Part shown: in pieces, positions 25,112-34,692 of the stretch | Layout of the letters: every line of letters starts with the position of its first letter | Numbering within the stretch: the first letter of the stretch is position 1 | NCBI GenBank assembly: GCA_937885815.1 | Contig: CALABM010000065.1 | Span: forward strand, 1 to 64,000 | Reading direction: 5' to 3' | DNA length: 64,000 nucleotides | Source of the DNA: an uncultured Verrucomicrobiales bacterium | Lineage (GTDB): Bacteria; Verrucomicrobiota; Verrucomicrobiia; Verrucomicrobiales; Akkermansiaceae | Position numbers and translations under genes: made by a program | Notes under the pieces: generated by a model | What the model saw: only the letters and a program-made list of their open reading frames with translations | Told to the model about the DNA's origin: nothing | Databases searched by the model: none

Positions 25112-27550
25112 GTGAATATTCACATTACCGGAGCCTCGCAGAATAATCTGCAACATGTCAATCTTACCCTTCCCGCCGGTAAGATTATTGCGTTGATGGG
25201 GCCTAGCGGCTCCGGTAAAAGCACATTGGCTTACGACACTCTCTTTGCTGAATCCCGGAGGCGTTTTTTGGATTGTCTTTCTGCCGGGGCCAGACGTCTC
25301 CTATCTCGCCCTGAGAAGCCCAGGGTGGACGCCATAGATGGGCTTCCTCCCGCGCTTTGCCTAGAGCAGCATATGCCAGCCGGCCATCACCGCGCGGTGC
25401 TCGGCTCCATTACGGAAACGCTGGATTATCTCCGCATTATTTACGCCGCCATCGGCATTCCGCATGACCCGTCCACCGGTGAGAGACTTACTCGCCTGAG
25501 CCCGGACGAGATAACATCTACCCTTTGCTCATTACCTGAAGGCACACGTCTTACTCTCCTCGCGCCTCTCGACCCGGCTTTTGGCAGAGAACCGCAGAGT
25601 GATATTTTACAACTGAGGAAACTGGGCTATCTCCGAGTTCGTGTCGCCGGCCAAATCAAGGATTTGGAGGAGCTTGCGGATAATCCTCCCAGCGAGGGGG
25701 ACGTATGTGAACTTGTGGTGGACCGTATCATCATACGCGCCGGGGGCGAGGCGCGTGTGGCGGACTCCGTGCAAGTGGCTCTGAGGTTGTGGCCGGATGA
25801 ACTACGGGCGCTCATTCAGCAAAAGGGCGATGAGCCGCAGCTGAGCTGTTTTCACACGCGCTATCGTAATGCGGACACAGGCTTTACTCTGCCGGATTTA
25901 ACCCCGGGATTTTTCTCTCATTATTCGCCCCGGGGATGCTGTGCCGAATGTGAGGGCTCAGGTCTGAAAGAGAAAAAGAACGGGGAATTTATTGTTTGCC
26001 CGGCCTGCAAGGGGATGCGCCTGAACCCTGTGGCCCTAGCTGTTACCCTGCAGTTTGGCGAGAATGAGATTAATCTGGGTGATTTCTGCTCTCTTACAGT
26101 GCAGCGGAATCGCGATATGCTGTCAGAGCTGCACATACCTCAGGTGTTCCGAGCGGCGCTTCAGACTGCTGTGCAGGAACTGCAGCGACGGCTGGATTGC
26201 CTGATTGAGCTGGGCCTTGGTTACCTCTCCCTCTCTCGCGCAGCTTCCACGCTTTCCGGTGGCGAATTGCAACGCGCCAGACTTGCCGGCCAGATTGGGG
26301 GTGGTCTCTCCGGTGTGTTATACATTCTGGATGAGCCGACTATTGGTCTTCACCCGACAGAAACCGCAAAACTCATCACTGCGCTCAAACGCTTACGAGA
26401 TAAAGGTAATACAATCCTTGTGGTGGAGCATGACCCACAGCTGCTGGCTGAAGCTGACTGGCTGGTGGAAATGGGGCCGGGGAGTGGCCCTGAAGGCGGC
26501 ATTGTGCTCGCTGAAGGTTCATATGAGGATTTTCTTTCAAATGAAGATTCACCTACTTCTGCTTGGCTATCCGGCCGGAAACAATTTTCCCAATCAGACG
26601 CCGTGGATATACGAGCTTGTAAGTGGGCCGAGCTTCGCCACGCCAAGGCTCGCAATCTGAAGGATGTTACACTGCGCCTTCCGTTGGGGGCATTTACGTG
26701 TCTGAGTGGCCCCGGCGGCTCAGGCAAGAGTACGTTGGTGCATGAATGCCTGCTGCCCGCTATCAAAGCCGGGAAAGTGGTCGGAGGTGAGGGGCTGGCC
26801 CGAGCTGTTTTGCTGGATCAGAGCCCCCTTGGCACTTCTCCTAAATCTACCCCGGCAACTGCCACCGGGCTTCTGGATGCCTTGCGTCCGCTGTATGCAG
26901 CTCTTCCGCTTTCCCGCCAAAGGGGATACACAGCCGCTCGCTTCTCTCTGAATACACGTGGTGGGCGCTGTGAGCGTTGCGGTGGTACAGGCCGCCTACA
27001 GGTGGATATGAACTTCCTCGCGGACTTGTACACGCCCTGTGATGCCTGTCATGGCGCGCGTTATAACAGAGAGACCCTCGAAGTAACATGGCGAGGTAAA
27101 TCCATCGCCCAAGCTTTGGCTCAAACGGTGGATGAAGCGCTCGAGTTCTTTGCTCCGATTCCCGCAGCCGCTGGCATTCTGCAAGCATTGCATGATATTG
27201 GCCTTGGGTACATGCCTCTGGACCGCTCTGTGACTACACTTTCAGGCGGTGAGGCTCAGCGTGTGAAGATTGCCACTTATCTGGCGAAAGCTGCCCCTAA
27301 ACGTGGGCGTAGAGAGGGCGAGAAACTACTCTTTGTGCTGGATGAGCCCTCCACGGGATTGCATTTTCGAGAGGTTGATATGCTGTTGCGGGCGCTATAC
27401 CGTTTGCGCGCGGCCGGGCATACCGTATTGTGCATCGAGCACCACCAAGGCATTCTCTCATGTGCAGATTATCTCATCGAACTTGGCCCCGGAGCCGGAG
27501 ATGAAGGCGGGCAAATTGTCTATGCCGGTACGCCAAAGGCCGCGACTTAA
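25112..27550 (+). CDS. UvrA2-type excinuclease-like ABC ATPase
   Basis: 812 residues from a GTG start. Two ABC cassettes: Walker A GPSGSGKSTLAYDTLF and GPGGSGKSTLVHECLL, signatures LSGGELQRARLAG and LSGGEAQRVKIAT, Walker B LYILDEPTIGLHP and LFVLDEPSTGLHF. Zinc modules are CCAECEGSG ... CPACKG and CERCGGTG ... CDACHG. It is shorter than canonical UvrA (~940) because the region after the first Walker A, where the UvrB-binding domain sits, is reduced. This matches UvrA2 proteins, linked to damage tolerance or drug resistance. It is probably additional to a true UvrA elsewhere and follows two bactofilin genes by 28 bases. Confidence 0.88.
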   Translation: MNIHITGASQNNLQHVNLTLPAGKIIALMGPSGSGKSTLAYDTLFAESRRRFLDCLSAGARRLLSRPEKPRVDAIDGLPPALCLEQHMPAGHHRAVLGSITETLDYLRIIYAAIGIPHDPSTGERLTRLSPDEITSTLCSLPEGTRLTLLAPLDPAFGREPQSDILQLRKLGYLRVRVAGQIKDLEELADNPPSEGDVCELVVDRIIIRAGGEARVADSVQVALRLWPDELRALIQQKGDEPQLSCFHTRYRNADTGFTLPDLTPGFFSHYSPRGCCAECEGSGLKEKKNGEFIVCPACKGMRLNPVALAVTLQFGENEINLGDFCSLTVQRNRDMLSELHIPQVFRAALQTAVQELQRRLDCLIELGLGYLSLSRAASTLSGGELQRARLAGQIGGGLSGVLYILDEPTIGLHPTETAKLITALKRLRDKGNTILVVEHDPQLLAEADWLVEMGPGSGPEGGIVLAEGSYEDFLSNEDSPTSAWLSGRKQFSQSDAVDIRACKWAELRHAKARNLKDVTLRLPLGAFTCLSGPGGSGKSTLVHECLLPAIKAGKVVGGEGLARAVLLDQSPLGTSPKSTPATATGLLDALRPLYAALPLSRQRGYTAARFSLNTRGGRCERCGGTGRLQVDMNFLADLYTPCDACHGARYNRETLEVTWRGKSIAQALAQTVDEALEFFAPIPAAAGILQALHDIGLGYMPLDRSVTTLSGGEAQRVKIATYLAKAAPKRGRREGEKLLFVLDEPSTGLHFREVDMLLRALYRLRAAGHTVLCIEHHQGILSCADYLIELGPGAGDEGGQIVYAGTPKAAT

Positions 27551-27583
27551 TGCATTAAACAGAGTGTTGCAACAGGTATTCAT

Positions 27584-28510
27584 TTACTGTCGGCGAAGCC
27601 GCAGAATATGAACCGGACCTTGTGTAGCCTGAACGGGGAACTTCACATTGCCAGGGAATACAAGATAGTGCTGCCCATTGCGCGGCAGACTGAACGTAGC
27701 AAACTTGCGCACGTCATCTCGCGTGGTGGGCAAGGGCATTGTTTCCAGAACAGTGCCGTCGGCACTCACTAATTGAACCATTATTTCTGCATCTACACGA
27801 GGCTGCACATCCACCATCAATCGCTGCGTGTCAGGCGGCAGCCCGTTTTGTGCATACCAATCTGCGGCGAGCTTGCGGTAGCGTTCCGTGACATCTTCTG
27901 CCATGATGCGGTTTCGGCGCATATTACCCACAGGGAAAATTCGGCGTCCCTGAGGACATTGGGCGACTATCCTCTGCCACGGGTGATTCGCATCAAGCAT
28001 GCCGATATTTTCCATCACCCACGGAGTATTAAAGTCCTTTTCGTTGAACTCAATCATCTGCCACTCACCATCCAGCCATACCTCCGGCCATGTATGATTG
28101 CCCTGTATATGGTTCCACGTAGGAATACCCACGGCGCGGGCCGGTATTCCCACGGAACGGAAGGCGCATACCATGAGAATGGTCTGTCCGGTGCAGGAGA
28201 TTTTTTTCTCCGCAAGTGCCTCCAGCGCATTCATATCCTGCCTGCGGCGTTCGGCAGAGTAATAGGCGCCTGTAAGCTCCGTCATGTGTGCGGCAATATG
28301 TAGCACAGCCTCGCGAGCGGAGGTGCAGTGCTTCACTGCAGGCTGAAAAATGGCTCCGACCGGCTCGCGCCAGTCACAAGCGTCCTCACTGAGCACGCGG
28401 TCAGGCTCCAGATAATTTGCGCGTATATTTGCAGGAATCTCCATCTGCCACTCAGCAAACGCCGGGCAGATGATTGCAACAAAGCCCAAGAAGGTGAAGA
28501 TGTGCTTCAT
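27584..28510 (-). CDS. Exported transglutaminase-like protein
   Basis: 308 residues from the ATG at 28510, which overlaps the miaB stop by four bases (ATGA) and opens a signal peptide (MKHIFTFLGFVAIICPAFA). The transglutaminase-core pattern is visible: SCTGQTILMVCAFRSVGIPARAVG with the presumed nucleophile Cys, then GNHTWPEVWLDGEWQMIEFNE with the His. The usual third residue (Asp in a VDPT-like motif) appears as Glu/Asn here. The C-terminal ~90 residues look like a beta-sandwich. It could be a periplasmic protease/transglutaminase-fold enzyme or an inactive relative. Confidence 0.83.
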   Translation of the reverse strand: MKHIFTFLGFVAIICPAFAEWQMEIPANIRANYLEPDRVLSEDACDWREPVGAIFQPAVKHCTSAREAVLHIAAHMTELTGAYYSAERRRQDMNALEALAEKKISCTGQTILMVCAFRSVGIPARAVGIPTWNHIQGNHTWPEVWLDGEWQMIEFNEKDFNTPWVMENIGMLDANHPWQRIVAQCPQGRRIFPVGNMRRNRIMAEDVTERYRKLAADWYAQNGLPPDTQRLMVDVQPRVDAEIMVQLVSADGTVLETMPLPTTRDDVRKFATFSLPRNGQHYLVFPGNVKFPVQATQGPVHILRLRRQ

Positions 28511-29868
28511 TTCTGGACAGAACCGTAAAGCGTAAAGCCGGTGCATTCATCAATCCGGACGGGAACGATGCTGCCAACTTCAGCTGTACCGCCGTCAATG
28601 ATAACGGGCTTGTTCTGAGAGGTGCGCCCCTGTAGGCGCTCCGGGTTGTTCTTGCTGGGCCCTTCCACGAGAATAGTCTGCTGAGAGCCCACCAGAGCCA
28701 TATTGCGCGCGGTGGCGATGCGGTTCACGCATTCCAGCAGGTCATGGTTGCGCTCTTCCTTCACGCGCAGGCAAATCTGCTCCGCCATAGCGGCCGCAGG
28801 TGTATCCCGACGCGGTGAATACTGGAATATGAAGGCGTTGTCAAACTGAATGCGCTCCACGGCGGCCTTCGTCTGCAGATAGTCCTCATCCGTCTCACCG
28901 GGGAAGCCAACGATGATATCCGTCGTGATAGCGAGGTCGGGACGAGCCTCACGCATGGCCTCACAAAGCTGAAGATACTTTTCATTCTTGTAGGGACGCA
29001 GCATGAGCTTGAGAATGCGATCACTACCGCTCTGCATGGGAAAGTGAATGTGGCTGCAGAGCTTGGGAAGATAAGTGTAAGCATTCACCAAGTCCTGACG
29101 AAAACCGATGGGGTGAGGAGAGGTGAAGCGAATACGCTCCAAGCCATCAATCTCGTGCAGCGCTTCCAGTAGGCGGACAAAGGCGCCGCGGCCATTCACC
29201 ACGGGCTCGTCCTTGCCGTAACGGTTCACAATCTGTCCCAGCAGGGTGATTTCCTTCACGCCACGGGCCACCAGCTCACGAGCTTCCACAAGGATATCTT
29301 CCTGCGGGCGGCTGCATTCACTGCCGCGTGTGCTGGGAACAATGCAGTACGAGCACTTCATATCACAGCCCTGCATAATGGAGACGAAGGCTGTGCAGTT
29401 ACCGGCGGGGGGAAGGTGGTCCTTAATGGCATTCTGGAAGCCATCTTCATGATCCACAGCGCAGATGTGGGCACCGCGGCGGAACGGCTCCGTGATATTC
29501 TGGCCCAAACGGCTGCGCAACAAGCGGTTGCAATGTTTGTATACATTGTGATATTGACGAGTACCACACACTAAATCAAGACGGGGTAAATCACGGAAAA
29601 GGCTGTGCTGACGGCTCTGACACATACAACCCATGAAACCGTACACCACCCAAGGCTTCGCGGTGGGGCGGGAACAGAGTAGCCCCATTTTACCCAGAGC
29701 CTTGAGCTCTGCCTTTTCTCGCACAGAACAGGTGTTGATAAGGATGACGTCAGCCTCAGCTTCATCCTTTGTTATCTCATACCCACCTGCCAGAAACATG
29801 CTCAGCACCTGTTCGCTGTCACGTTCGTTCATCTGGCAACCATAAGTCTTTATCAGTACACTCGGCAT
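28507..29868 (-). CDS. miaB: tRNA-2-methylthio-N6-isopentenyladenosine-37 synthase
   Basis: Radical-SAM methylthiotransferase modifying A37 of tRNAs that read UNN codons. 453 residues: N-terminal UPF0004 domain with cluster cysteines (KTYGCQMNERDSEQ, INTCSVREKAE, GFMGCMCQ), the radical-SAM CxxxCxxC motif (MQGCDMKCSYCIVPSTRG) and a C-terminal TRAM domain (SQQTILVEG ... GRTSQNKPVII). Its stop overlaps the next gene's start by four bases, pairing tRNA modification with an exported protein. Confidence 0.96.
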   Translation of the reverse strand: MPSVLIKTYGCQMNERDSEQVLSMFLAGGYEITKDEAEADVILINTCSVREKAELKALGKMGLLCSRPTAKPWVVYGFMGCMCQSRQHSLFRDLPRLDLVCGTRQYHNVYKHCNRLLRSRLGQNITEPFRRGAHICAVDHEDGFQNAIKDHLPPAGNCTAFVSIMQGCDMKCSYCIVPSTRGSECSRPQEDILVEARELVARGVKEITLLGQIVNRYGKDEPVVNGRGAFVRLLEALHEIDGLERIRFTSPHPIGFRQDLVNAYTYLPKLCSHIHFPMQSGSDRILKLMLRPYKNEKYLQLCEAMREARPDLAITTDIIVGFPGETDEDYLQTKAAVERIQFDNAFIFQYSPRRDTPAAAMAEQICLRVKEERNHDLLECVNRIATARNMALVGSQQTILVEGPSKNNPERLQGRTSQNKPVIIDGGTAEVGSIVPVRIDECTGFTLYGSVQK

Positions 29869-29909
29869 TGTTTCAGTTTCGTGTTACTAGTTAAGCGTTG
29901 CGCGCGAGA

Positions 29910-29938
29910 GTCTAGCAGCTCCGCTCCTGTTTTGCAAG
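29910..29938 (-). promoter_or_regulatory. Promoter of miaB
   Basis: Minus-strand TTGCAA, 17-base spacer, TAGACT preceded by CTGC. The leader is about 35 bases. In the remaining divergent gap to 30075, a TATGAT at 30049-30054 may serve the plus-strand gene, but no matching -35 is clear. Confidence 0.5.
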
Positions 29939-30075
29939 TCTTTTATAGCAGCTTGACTATATTTGTGGTCTTTATAAACACCGGACTGGAATGTGCGAGC
30001 TGAATCTTATTTATCATGTCTCGAAAAGGCCTTGCGCTCAGAATACGTATATGATAGTTTGTAAGCGTCTGCTTT

Positions 30076-30894
30076 ATGTGCGTTTTTCAACTGCTTTTCA
30101 TCCTCATTTTACTGCTCATTCCCGCTGGTATCTGCACACCGGGAACACAGAAGAGGTATGAACGCGTCAGTTTGAATTATTTGACAACGCCGCCGCCACC
30201 ATCTGTTCCGCTCGTGCAATATCGAGACCCTAATATTGCTATGGTGCGCCGTTCTCGTGAACCTGTCCTCATGGATATCAATCCCGCTTGGAATCTGACG
30301 GAAGAGCAGGCCAACATACTGCACAGGCTTCCTCGGCGGATTGAACAAGATGGGCGAGTACGCTTTATCTATCCGGAAGATGAGGAATCCATCACAGAGC
30401 CGCTGCCGGACGGTACAACCTTTACCACCCAACAACTTCGGCGCATTCGCAGAGCCCGGAGAGCGGCGAGAGAGGTGGCTATGTGGCGAGCCCGGAGAGC
30501 AGCGGAAGCATATAACCGGACTCATTCGGATACTCTTGCAGCTAAGGAGAAGCAAGGGCTGCATATTATCATCCGCCTGAGTGAACAAAAAGGATACCTG
30601 ATGGATGGCAGCCAGCGTCTTCGCTCGTTCCGGATATGCAGTGGAAAAAGTTCTACCCCTACTCCTACAGGGCATTTTCATGTGCTGGAAAAACACAGAG
30701 AGCACAGGTCAAACCTATACAATGATGCCTCTATGCCGTTTTTCATGCGCCTGACCTTTGATGGCGTAGGACTGCACCAAGGGAGACTCCGTTCCCGGCC
30801 TTCCTCCCACGGTTGTATTCGTCTTGCTTGGAATGATGCAAGATATCTTTTTGAACGTTGCGATATCGGCACCGCTGTATTCGTAGAGAACTAA
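30076..30894 (+). CDS. L,D-transpeptidase (YkuD domain)
   Basis: Cell-wall cross-linking or anchoring enzyme, 272 residues. An N-terminal hydrophobic export segment (FQLLFILILLLIPAGIC) is followed by a proline-rich linker and an Arg-rich helical stretch (about 110-150). The YkuD domain fills the C-terminal half: HIIIRLSEQKGYLMDG, SGKSSTPTPTGHFHVLEK and the catalytic SHGCIRLAWNDARYLF. All active-site residues (His, Ser, Cys, Arg) are present. It converges on queC with an 18-base gap that shows only a weak CTAAG/CTTAG repeat. Confidence 0.92.
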   Translation: MCVFQLLFILILLLIPAGICTPGTQKRYERVSLNYLTTPPPPSVPLVQYRDPNIAMVRRSREPVLMDINPAWNLTEEQANILHRLPRRIEQDGRVRFIYPEDEESITEPLPDGTTFTTQQLRRIRRARRAAREVAMWRARRAAEAYNRTHSDTLAAKEKQGLHIIIRLSEQKGYLMDGSQRLRSFRICSGKSSTPTPTGHFHVLEKHREHRSNLYNDASMPFFMRLTFDGVGLHQGRLRSRPSSHGCIRLAWNDARYLFERCDIGTAVFVEN

Positions 30895-30912
30895 GCTCCT
30901 TAGTAAAGAAGC

Positions 30913-31569
30913 TTAAGACTCGTATGCGGTGGGGTCCGGGACACCGGCTGCACTGAAAGACTCTCGGCGTTCACGGCATGTGGCGCATTGGCCACAGTGC
31001 TTCTCACGTCCGCAATAACAGGAATAGGTGTGGGAAAAGTCTACCCCGAGAGCGGCTCCAATAGCCGTGATTTCTTCTTTGCTATTCGCAATAAACGGAC
31101 GTAAAATCTGAAGATTTACATAGGTTCCCAGTGAAATAGCGGCAGCCATGGCAGCCATGAAATCTTCTCGGCAATCTGGATAAAGAGCATGATCTCCTCC
31201 GTGAGCTGCTATGACTATACCTTCAGCCCCGTTGCTCTCAGCAATACCGGCTGCAATGGCAAGGAAAATGCCGTTACGGAAAGGCACAACAGTTTGTTTC
31301 AGGTTCTCCTCGGCATAATCAGCTGAGGGAATCGCGTCCGCGCCGCTGAGAAGCGCACTCCGAAGATGTACGGAGATGCTGCGCAGATTAATTTCATGAT
31401 AGGGCACCCCGAGCTTCTCAGCCTGATAGCGGGCACACTCCAGCTCTCTGGCACCATGGTTGCTGCCGTAATCAAAAGAGAGGGCGCACACGACCTCATG
31501 GTGGTGGTGCGCCCAATAAAGTGCGGTGGTAGAATCCAACCCGCCGGAGAGCAGAACTGCTACTTTCAT
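30913..31569 (-). CDS. queC: 7-cyano-7-deazaguanine synthase
   Basis: Converts 7-carboxy-7-deazaguanine to preQ0 with ATP and ammonia in queuosine synthesis. 218 residues with the PP-loop (VLLSGGLDSTTALYWA), VVPFRNGIFLAIA, and the C-terminal zinc site CYCGREKHCGQCATCRER. The start overlaps the queF stop by four bases (ATGA), so the two consecutive pathway steps are coupled. It is the last gene of the cysS-queF-queC unit. Confidence 0.96.
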   Translation of the reverse strand: MKVAVLLSGGLDSTTALYWAHHHHEVVCALSFDYGSNHGARELECARYQAEKLGVPYHEINLRSISVHLRSALLSGADAIPSADYAEENLKQTVVPFRNGIFLAIAAGIAESNGAEGIVIAAHGGDHALYPDCREDFMAAMAAAISLGTYVNLQILRPFIANSKEEITAIGAALGVDFSHTYSCYCGREKHCGQCATCRERRESFSAAGVPDPTAYES

Positions 31570-31979
31570 GCGGGACGATTTTCCGGCTGATGCTCGGCGG
31601 TGCAGGTAAGCTGAATGCCGCCGCGAGCTCCGAACTTGCCCTCCACCTTCATCCAGACCGGGTCTACAGCAGCTACGAGGTCATCCAGAATACGGTTTAC
31701 CACCTGCTCATTGAAGGCTGCGTAGTTGCGGAAGGAAACAAGATAGTACTTCAGACTCTTGGTTTCCACTACCTTTTCTGCGGGTATATAAGTAATGGTG
31801 AGCTCACAGCTATCCGGCTGCCCGGTTACAGGGCAAAGGGAAGAGAACTCATGCGTGGTGAGAGTCACCACGTAGGGGCGCTGCGGGCTACGGTTTGGGA
31901 AAGCCTCAAGCTTTGCCTCCTCCGGCGTGCGGAAGAACTCGCTGTGCTTACCAAGCAGGGAAAGATCTTTGTTATCCAT
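31566..31979 (-). CDS. queF: NADPH-dependent 7-cyano-7-deazaguanine reductase
   Basis: Reduces preQ0 to preQ1, the step after QueC. 137 residues, the short single-domain form. The QueF signature with catalytic Cys (FSSLCPVTGQPDSCEL) and the NADPH-binding motif ETKSLKYYLVSFRN are intact. It starts 6 bases after cysS and overlaps queC, placing queuosine genes in an operon with cysteinyl-tRNA synthetase. Confidence 0.95.
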   Translation of the reverse strand: MDNKDLSLLGKHSEFFRTPEEAKLEAFPNRSPQRPYVVTLTTHEFSSLCPVTGQPDSCELTITYIPAEKVVETKSLKYYLVSFRNYAAFNEQVVNRILDDLVAAVDPVWMKVEGKFGARGGIQLTCTAEHQPENRPA

Positions 31980-31985
31980 AATGTT

Positions 31986-33401
31986 TTATGCCTTGGTGAG
32001 TTTATAGCCATCCTTGCCGTCCTTCATGGCCCAGCCAAGCTCGGCAAGCTTACCGCGGAGAGCATCTGCCGTGGCCCAATCTTTAGCCAAACGAGCGGCC
32101 CTGCGCTCATCTGCTATTGCCTTGATATCCTCGGGCACTTCTATGTCTGCATCCGGATCCGGCAGCTGCAGACCAAGGGCCTCCATAATGAAACGGAATG
32201 CATTCCATACCGCAGTGGCAGCAGCTGTATCCATTTCAGCGGGCTTGATGCTCTTCATGGCACTGAACACATGGCCAAGGGCCTCAGGCCCGTTCAAATC
32301 ATCCTCAAGGCTATCCCATGCAGGCTGGAACGTACCAAGAGCAGGGGCCTTCTTGACGAGGTCACGATAGGTAGGCTCCTTAGCGCCGCTAGCCTTAGCA
32401 AGCTCCTTATCGAAGCGGCCCAGCTTATTGAGAGCGCTGGTGGCATCCTTCATGCCTGAAAGCGTGAAGTTGAGCGGGCGGCGGTAGTATGCACCTGCCA
32501 GCACGTAGCGAAGAGCTGCCGGGGTGTACCCCATCTCCTGAAGCTGGTCCAAGGTGTACATGTTACCAAGGCTCTTGCTCATCTTGGCACCATCTACCAA
32601 AAGGTGAGTCACATGGAACCAGTGGCGAGCAAACTCACCACCACAGGCGCAGCGGCTCTGTGCAATCTCATTTTCGTGGTGGGGGAACACGAGGTCCACG
32701 CCACCGGAGTGCAAGTCAAAGGTGTCACCGAGGTATTTATGGCTCATGGCAGAGCACTCGAGGTGCCAGCCCGGGCGTCCCTCACCCCAAGGGGAGGGCC
32801 AGAAGTTCGGCCCGTCTTCCGGGCGTCGTGCTTTCCAGAGCACGAAGTCAGCCACGCTGTCCTTCTCATACTCATCCGTATCAGCGCGGGTGTTCGCGGT
32901 CTTGCCGAGATCCAGTTCCTGACGATCAAGGTGAGCCAAGCGGCCATAATCGGAGTATGAGGAGATGCGGAAGTACACAGAGCCATCATCGCTTTGGTAT
33001 GCATGATTGCCCTCCAAGAGCTTCTGAACAATATCAAGCTGCTCTTTGATGTGCCCCACAGCACTGGGTTCCACATGAGGGCTAAGGCAGTTCAACGCCT
33101 TGCAATCATCATGGAACTTAGCCGTCCATTTGGCCGTATATTCACCCAGCGGCATTCCCTGAGCCTGAGAATTGCGGATTGTCTTGTCATCTACGTCCGT
33201 CAGGTTACGCACGTGCTTGGTGCGCAGGCCACCAAGCTCTACCACACGGCGAAATACATCCTGCACCACAAAGGTGCGGAAATTACCGATATGGGCTGCA
33301 GCGTACACGGTCGGACCGCAACAGTAGAAGCGCAGCTGCTTGCCGTCCTCTGCCTGCACGGGCTTCATCGCCCCCGACTGTGTATCATAAAGGTTTAACA
33401 T
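31986..33401 (-). CDS. cysS: Cysteinyl-tRNA synthetase
   Basis: Class I aminoacyl-tRNA synthetase, 471 residues. HIGH motif in [18 protein letters not shown], zinc-binding residues in [12 protein letters not shown] and [17 protein letters not shown], and KMSKS in [15 protein letters not shown]. The C-terminal helical domain ends normally. It leads the cysS-queF-queC operon from a consensus promoter with almost no 5' leader. Confidence 0.97.
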   Translation of the reverse strand: MLNLYDTQSGAMKPVQAEDGKQLRFYCCGPTVYAAAHIGNFRTFVVQDVFRRVVELGGLRTKHVRNLTDVDDKTIRNSQAQGMPLGEYTAKWTAKFHDDCKALNCLSPHVEPSAVGHIKEQLDIVQKLLEGNHAYQSDDGSVYFRISSYSDYGRLAHLDRQELDLGKTANTRADTDEYEKDSVADFVLWKARRPEDGPNFWPSPWGEGRPGWHLECSAMSHKYLGDTFDLHSGGVDLVFPHHENEIAQSRCACGGEFARHWFHVTHLLVDGAKMSKSLGNMYTLDQLQEMGYTPAALRYVLAGAYYRRPLNFTLSGMKDATSALNKLGRFDKELAKASGAKEPTYRDLVKKAPALGTFQPAWDSLEDDLNGPEALGHVFSAMKSIKPAEMDTAAATAVWNAFRFIMEALGLQLPDPDADIEVPEDIKAIADERRAARLAKDWATADALRGKLAELGWAMKDGKDGYKLTKA

Positions 33402-33411
33402 AACGCGCTAT

Positions 33412-33440
33412 ATTATGCTTGCATGTGCGTGTTATGTCAA
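33412..33440 (-). promoter_or_regulatory. Promoter of cysS-queF-queC
   Basis: Minus-strand TTGACA, 17-base spacer, CATAAT: a near-perfect sigma-70 site. Only 10 bases separate the -10 box from the ATG at 33401, giving a leader of about 3 bases. Confidence 0.7.
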
Positions 33441-33494
33441 GCCTACACGGCGTCAGTACCACGCAAATACTCTGTTTCATGCACTTCTTTATAC

Positions 33495-33523
33495 TTTACG
33501 AATAGATTAAAGTCTGCTATCAT
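33495..33523 (+). promoter_or_regulatory. Promoter of the transglutaminase-like lipoprotein gene
   Basis: TTTACG, 17-base spacer, TATCAT preceded by CTGC; exactly 6 bases before the ATG at 33530, so a leaderless mRNA is predicted. Confidence 0.5.
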
Positions 33524-33529
33524 GCAGCC

Positions 33530-34630
33530 ATGCGGAGAGTACTAGCCTCATTTACAGCAATTCTGACATGCGGATGCTCTCATTCTTTATCTGAAAATCA
33601 TCCTGCAAATAACAATAATCAAGAGACAGTTGTTTTCAGTAGCCATGCGCCGGAAATACGAGATGAGGGTGCGATTATGGCATACGCACTTGGCTGCATT
33701 GCACAGGTAAGTCCAAGAATTGAGTTTCGATATACCGGAAGCGGTAACGCCTTTGAGCAGGCAAAGAAAGTGGCAGAACTCCTAATGAGGGAAGGTTCTG
33801 TTGTGTTTTTTTCTATATCAACAAGAGGAAACGAAGTACAGCTTACACCCATTTATGCCGATAATATTTTGATGCTGAAAGCGCATGAGGATCAGCACGT
33901 TCGCTCCACACTGAGCGCTGATCAGAAGCGAGCACTTACAATAGCTGAAAATCTCGTGCGTTCGGTATGTGCCCGTCATAGCTCTGATTACGATCGGGCG
34001 CTTGCTTTGCATGATTATTTAGTACAGAACAGCCAATATAAAATTGAACTTCATGGCAAAGATACAGCAAATGCCACGGCACACCTTTTGCTGGCAGGAA
34101 AAGGTGTATGTGATTCCTACACGCGAACCTACGGCCTTCTTTTGAGTATGGCCGGTATTCAGAATATTTTTGTAGCAGGCAACTCCAAGAACGGGAAAAA
34201 TCACTGCTGGAACCTAGTGTTGCTGAATAATCATTGGGTACATGTGGACTGTACGTATAGTGACCCGACGCCGGACATACCCGGCCGCATTCTTCATTCG
34301 CATTTCGCATTACCGGATAAACTGATAGAACGCGACCACACTTGGAATCGTAGTCTCTATCCCGCGGCGGTCTCTCCTGAGCTGTATTATCCGTACCGTC
34401 ATACCTCATTCCGTACCATGTACGACCTTCTTGTATGGAGTAATCAAAAAAATGACGGAACCTATGTAACTGCCTACGTGGAAGAGTTGGCCTCGGTAGG
34501 AATGAATTCTGAAAGAGTGAATCATCTTATCGATAATGCTTACCGAAGACTGGGCTCAACCTCTCTTAAAACATACGCACTGGACGAACACTTACCCGGT
34601 ATTATCATCTTCCAATGTGGAACCCCTTGA
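33530..34630 (+). CDS. Transglutaminase-like lipoprotein
   Basis: 366 residues with a short lipoprotein signal (MRRVLASFTAILTCGCS; the Cys after TCG is the probable lipidated residue). The transglutaminase core is complete: nucleophile Cys in AGKGVCDSYTRTYGLLLSMAG, His in KNHCWNLVLL and Asp in HWVHVDCTYSDPTPD. The N-terminal ~120 residues are unassigned. It probably acts at the cell surface or periplasm on protein or peptidoglycan, as transglutaminase-fold proteins of this layout often do. It precedes the U32 peptidase gene by 62 bases. Confidence 0.87.
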   Translation: MRRVLASFTAILTCGCSHSLSENHPANNNNQETVVFSSHAPEIRDEGAIMAYALGCIAQVSPRIEFRYTGSGNAFEQAKKVAELLMREGSVVFFSISTRGNEVQLTPIYADNILMLKAHEDQHVRSTLSADQKRALTIAENLVRSVCARHSSDYDRALALHDYLVQNSQYKIELHGKDTANATAHLLLAGKGVCDSYTRTYGLLLSMAGIQNIFVAGNSKNGKNHCWNLVLLNNHWVHVDCTYSDPTPDIPGRILHSHFALPDKLIERDHTWNRSLYPAAVSPELYYPYRHTSFRTMYDLLVWSNQKNDGTYVTAYVEELASVGMNSERVNHLIDNAYRRLGSTSLKTYALDEHLPGIIIFQCGTP

Positions 34631-34692
34631 ACCTGCAATCTGAAGATTTTAGACTTGCAAAATAGAAAGTTTTATGGACAATAGGCGCCGTC

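Noticed and set aside
30895..30912. Possible terminator between the L,D-transpeptidase and queC genes
   Set aside because: Only CTAAG/CTTAG can pair and there is no U run; too weak to call.
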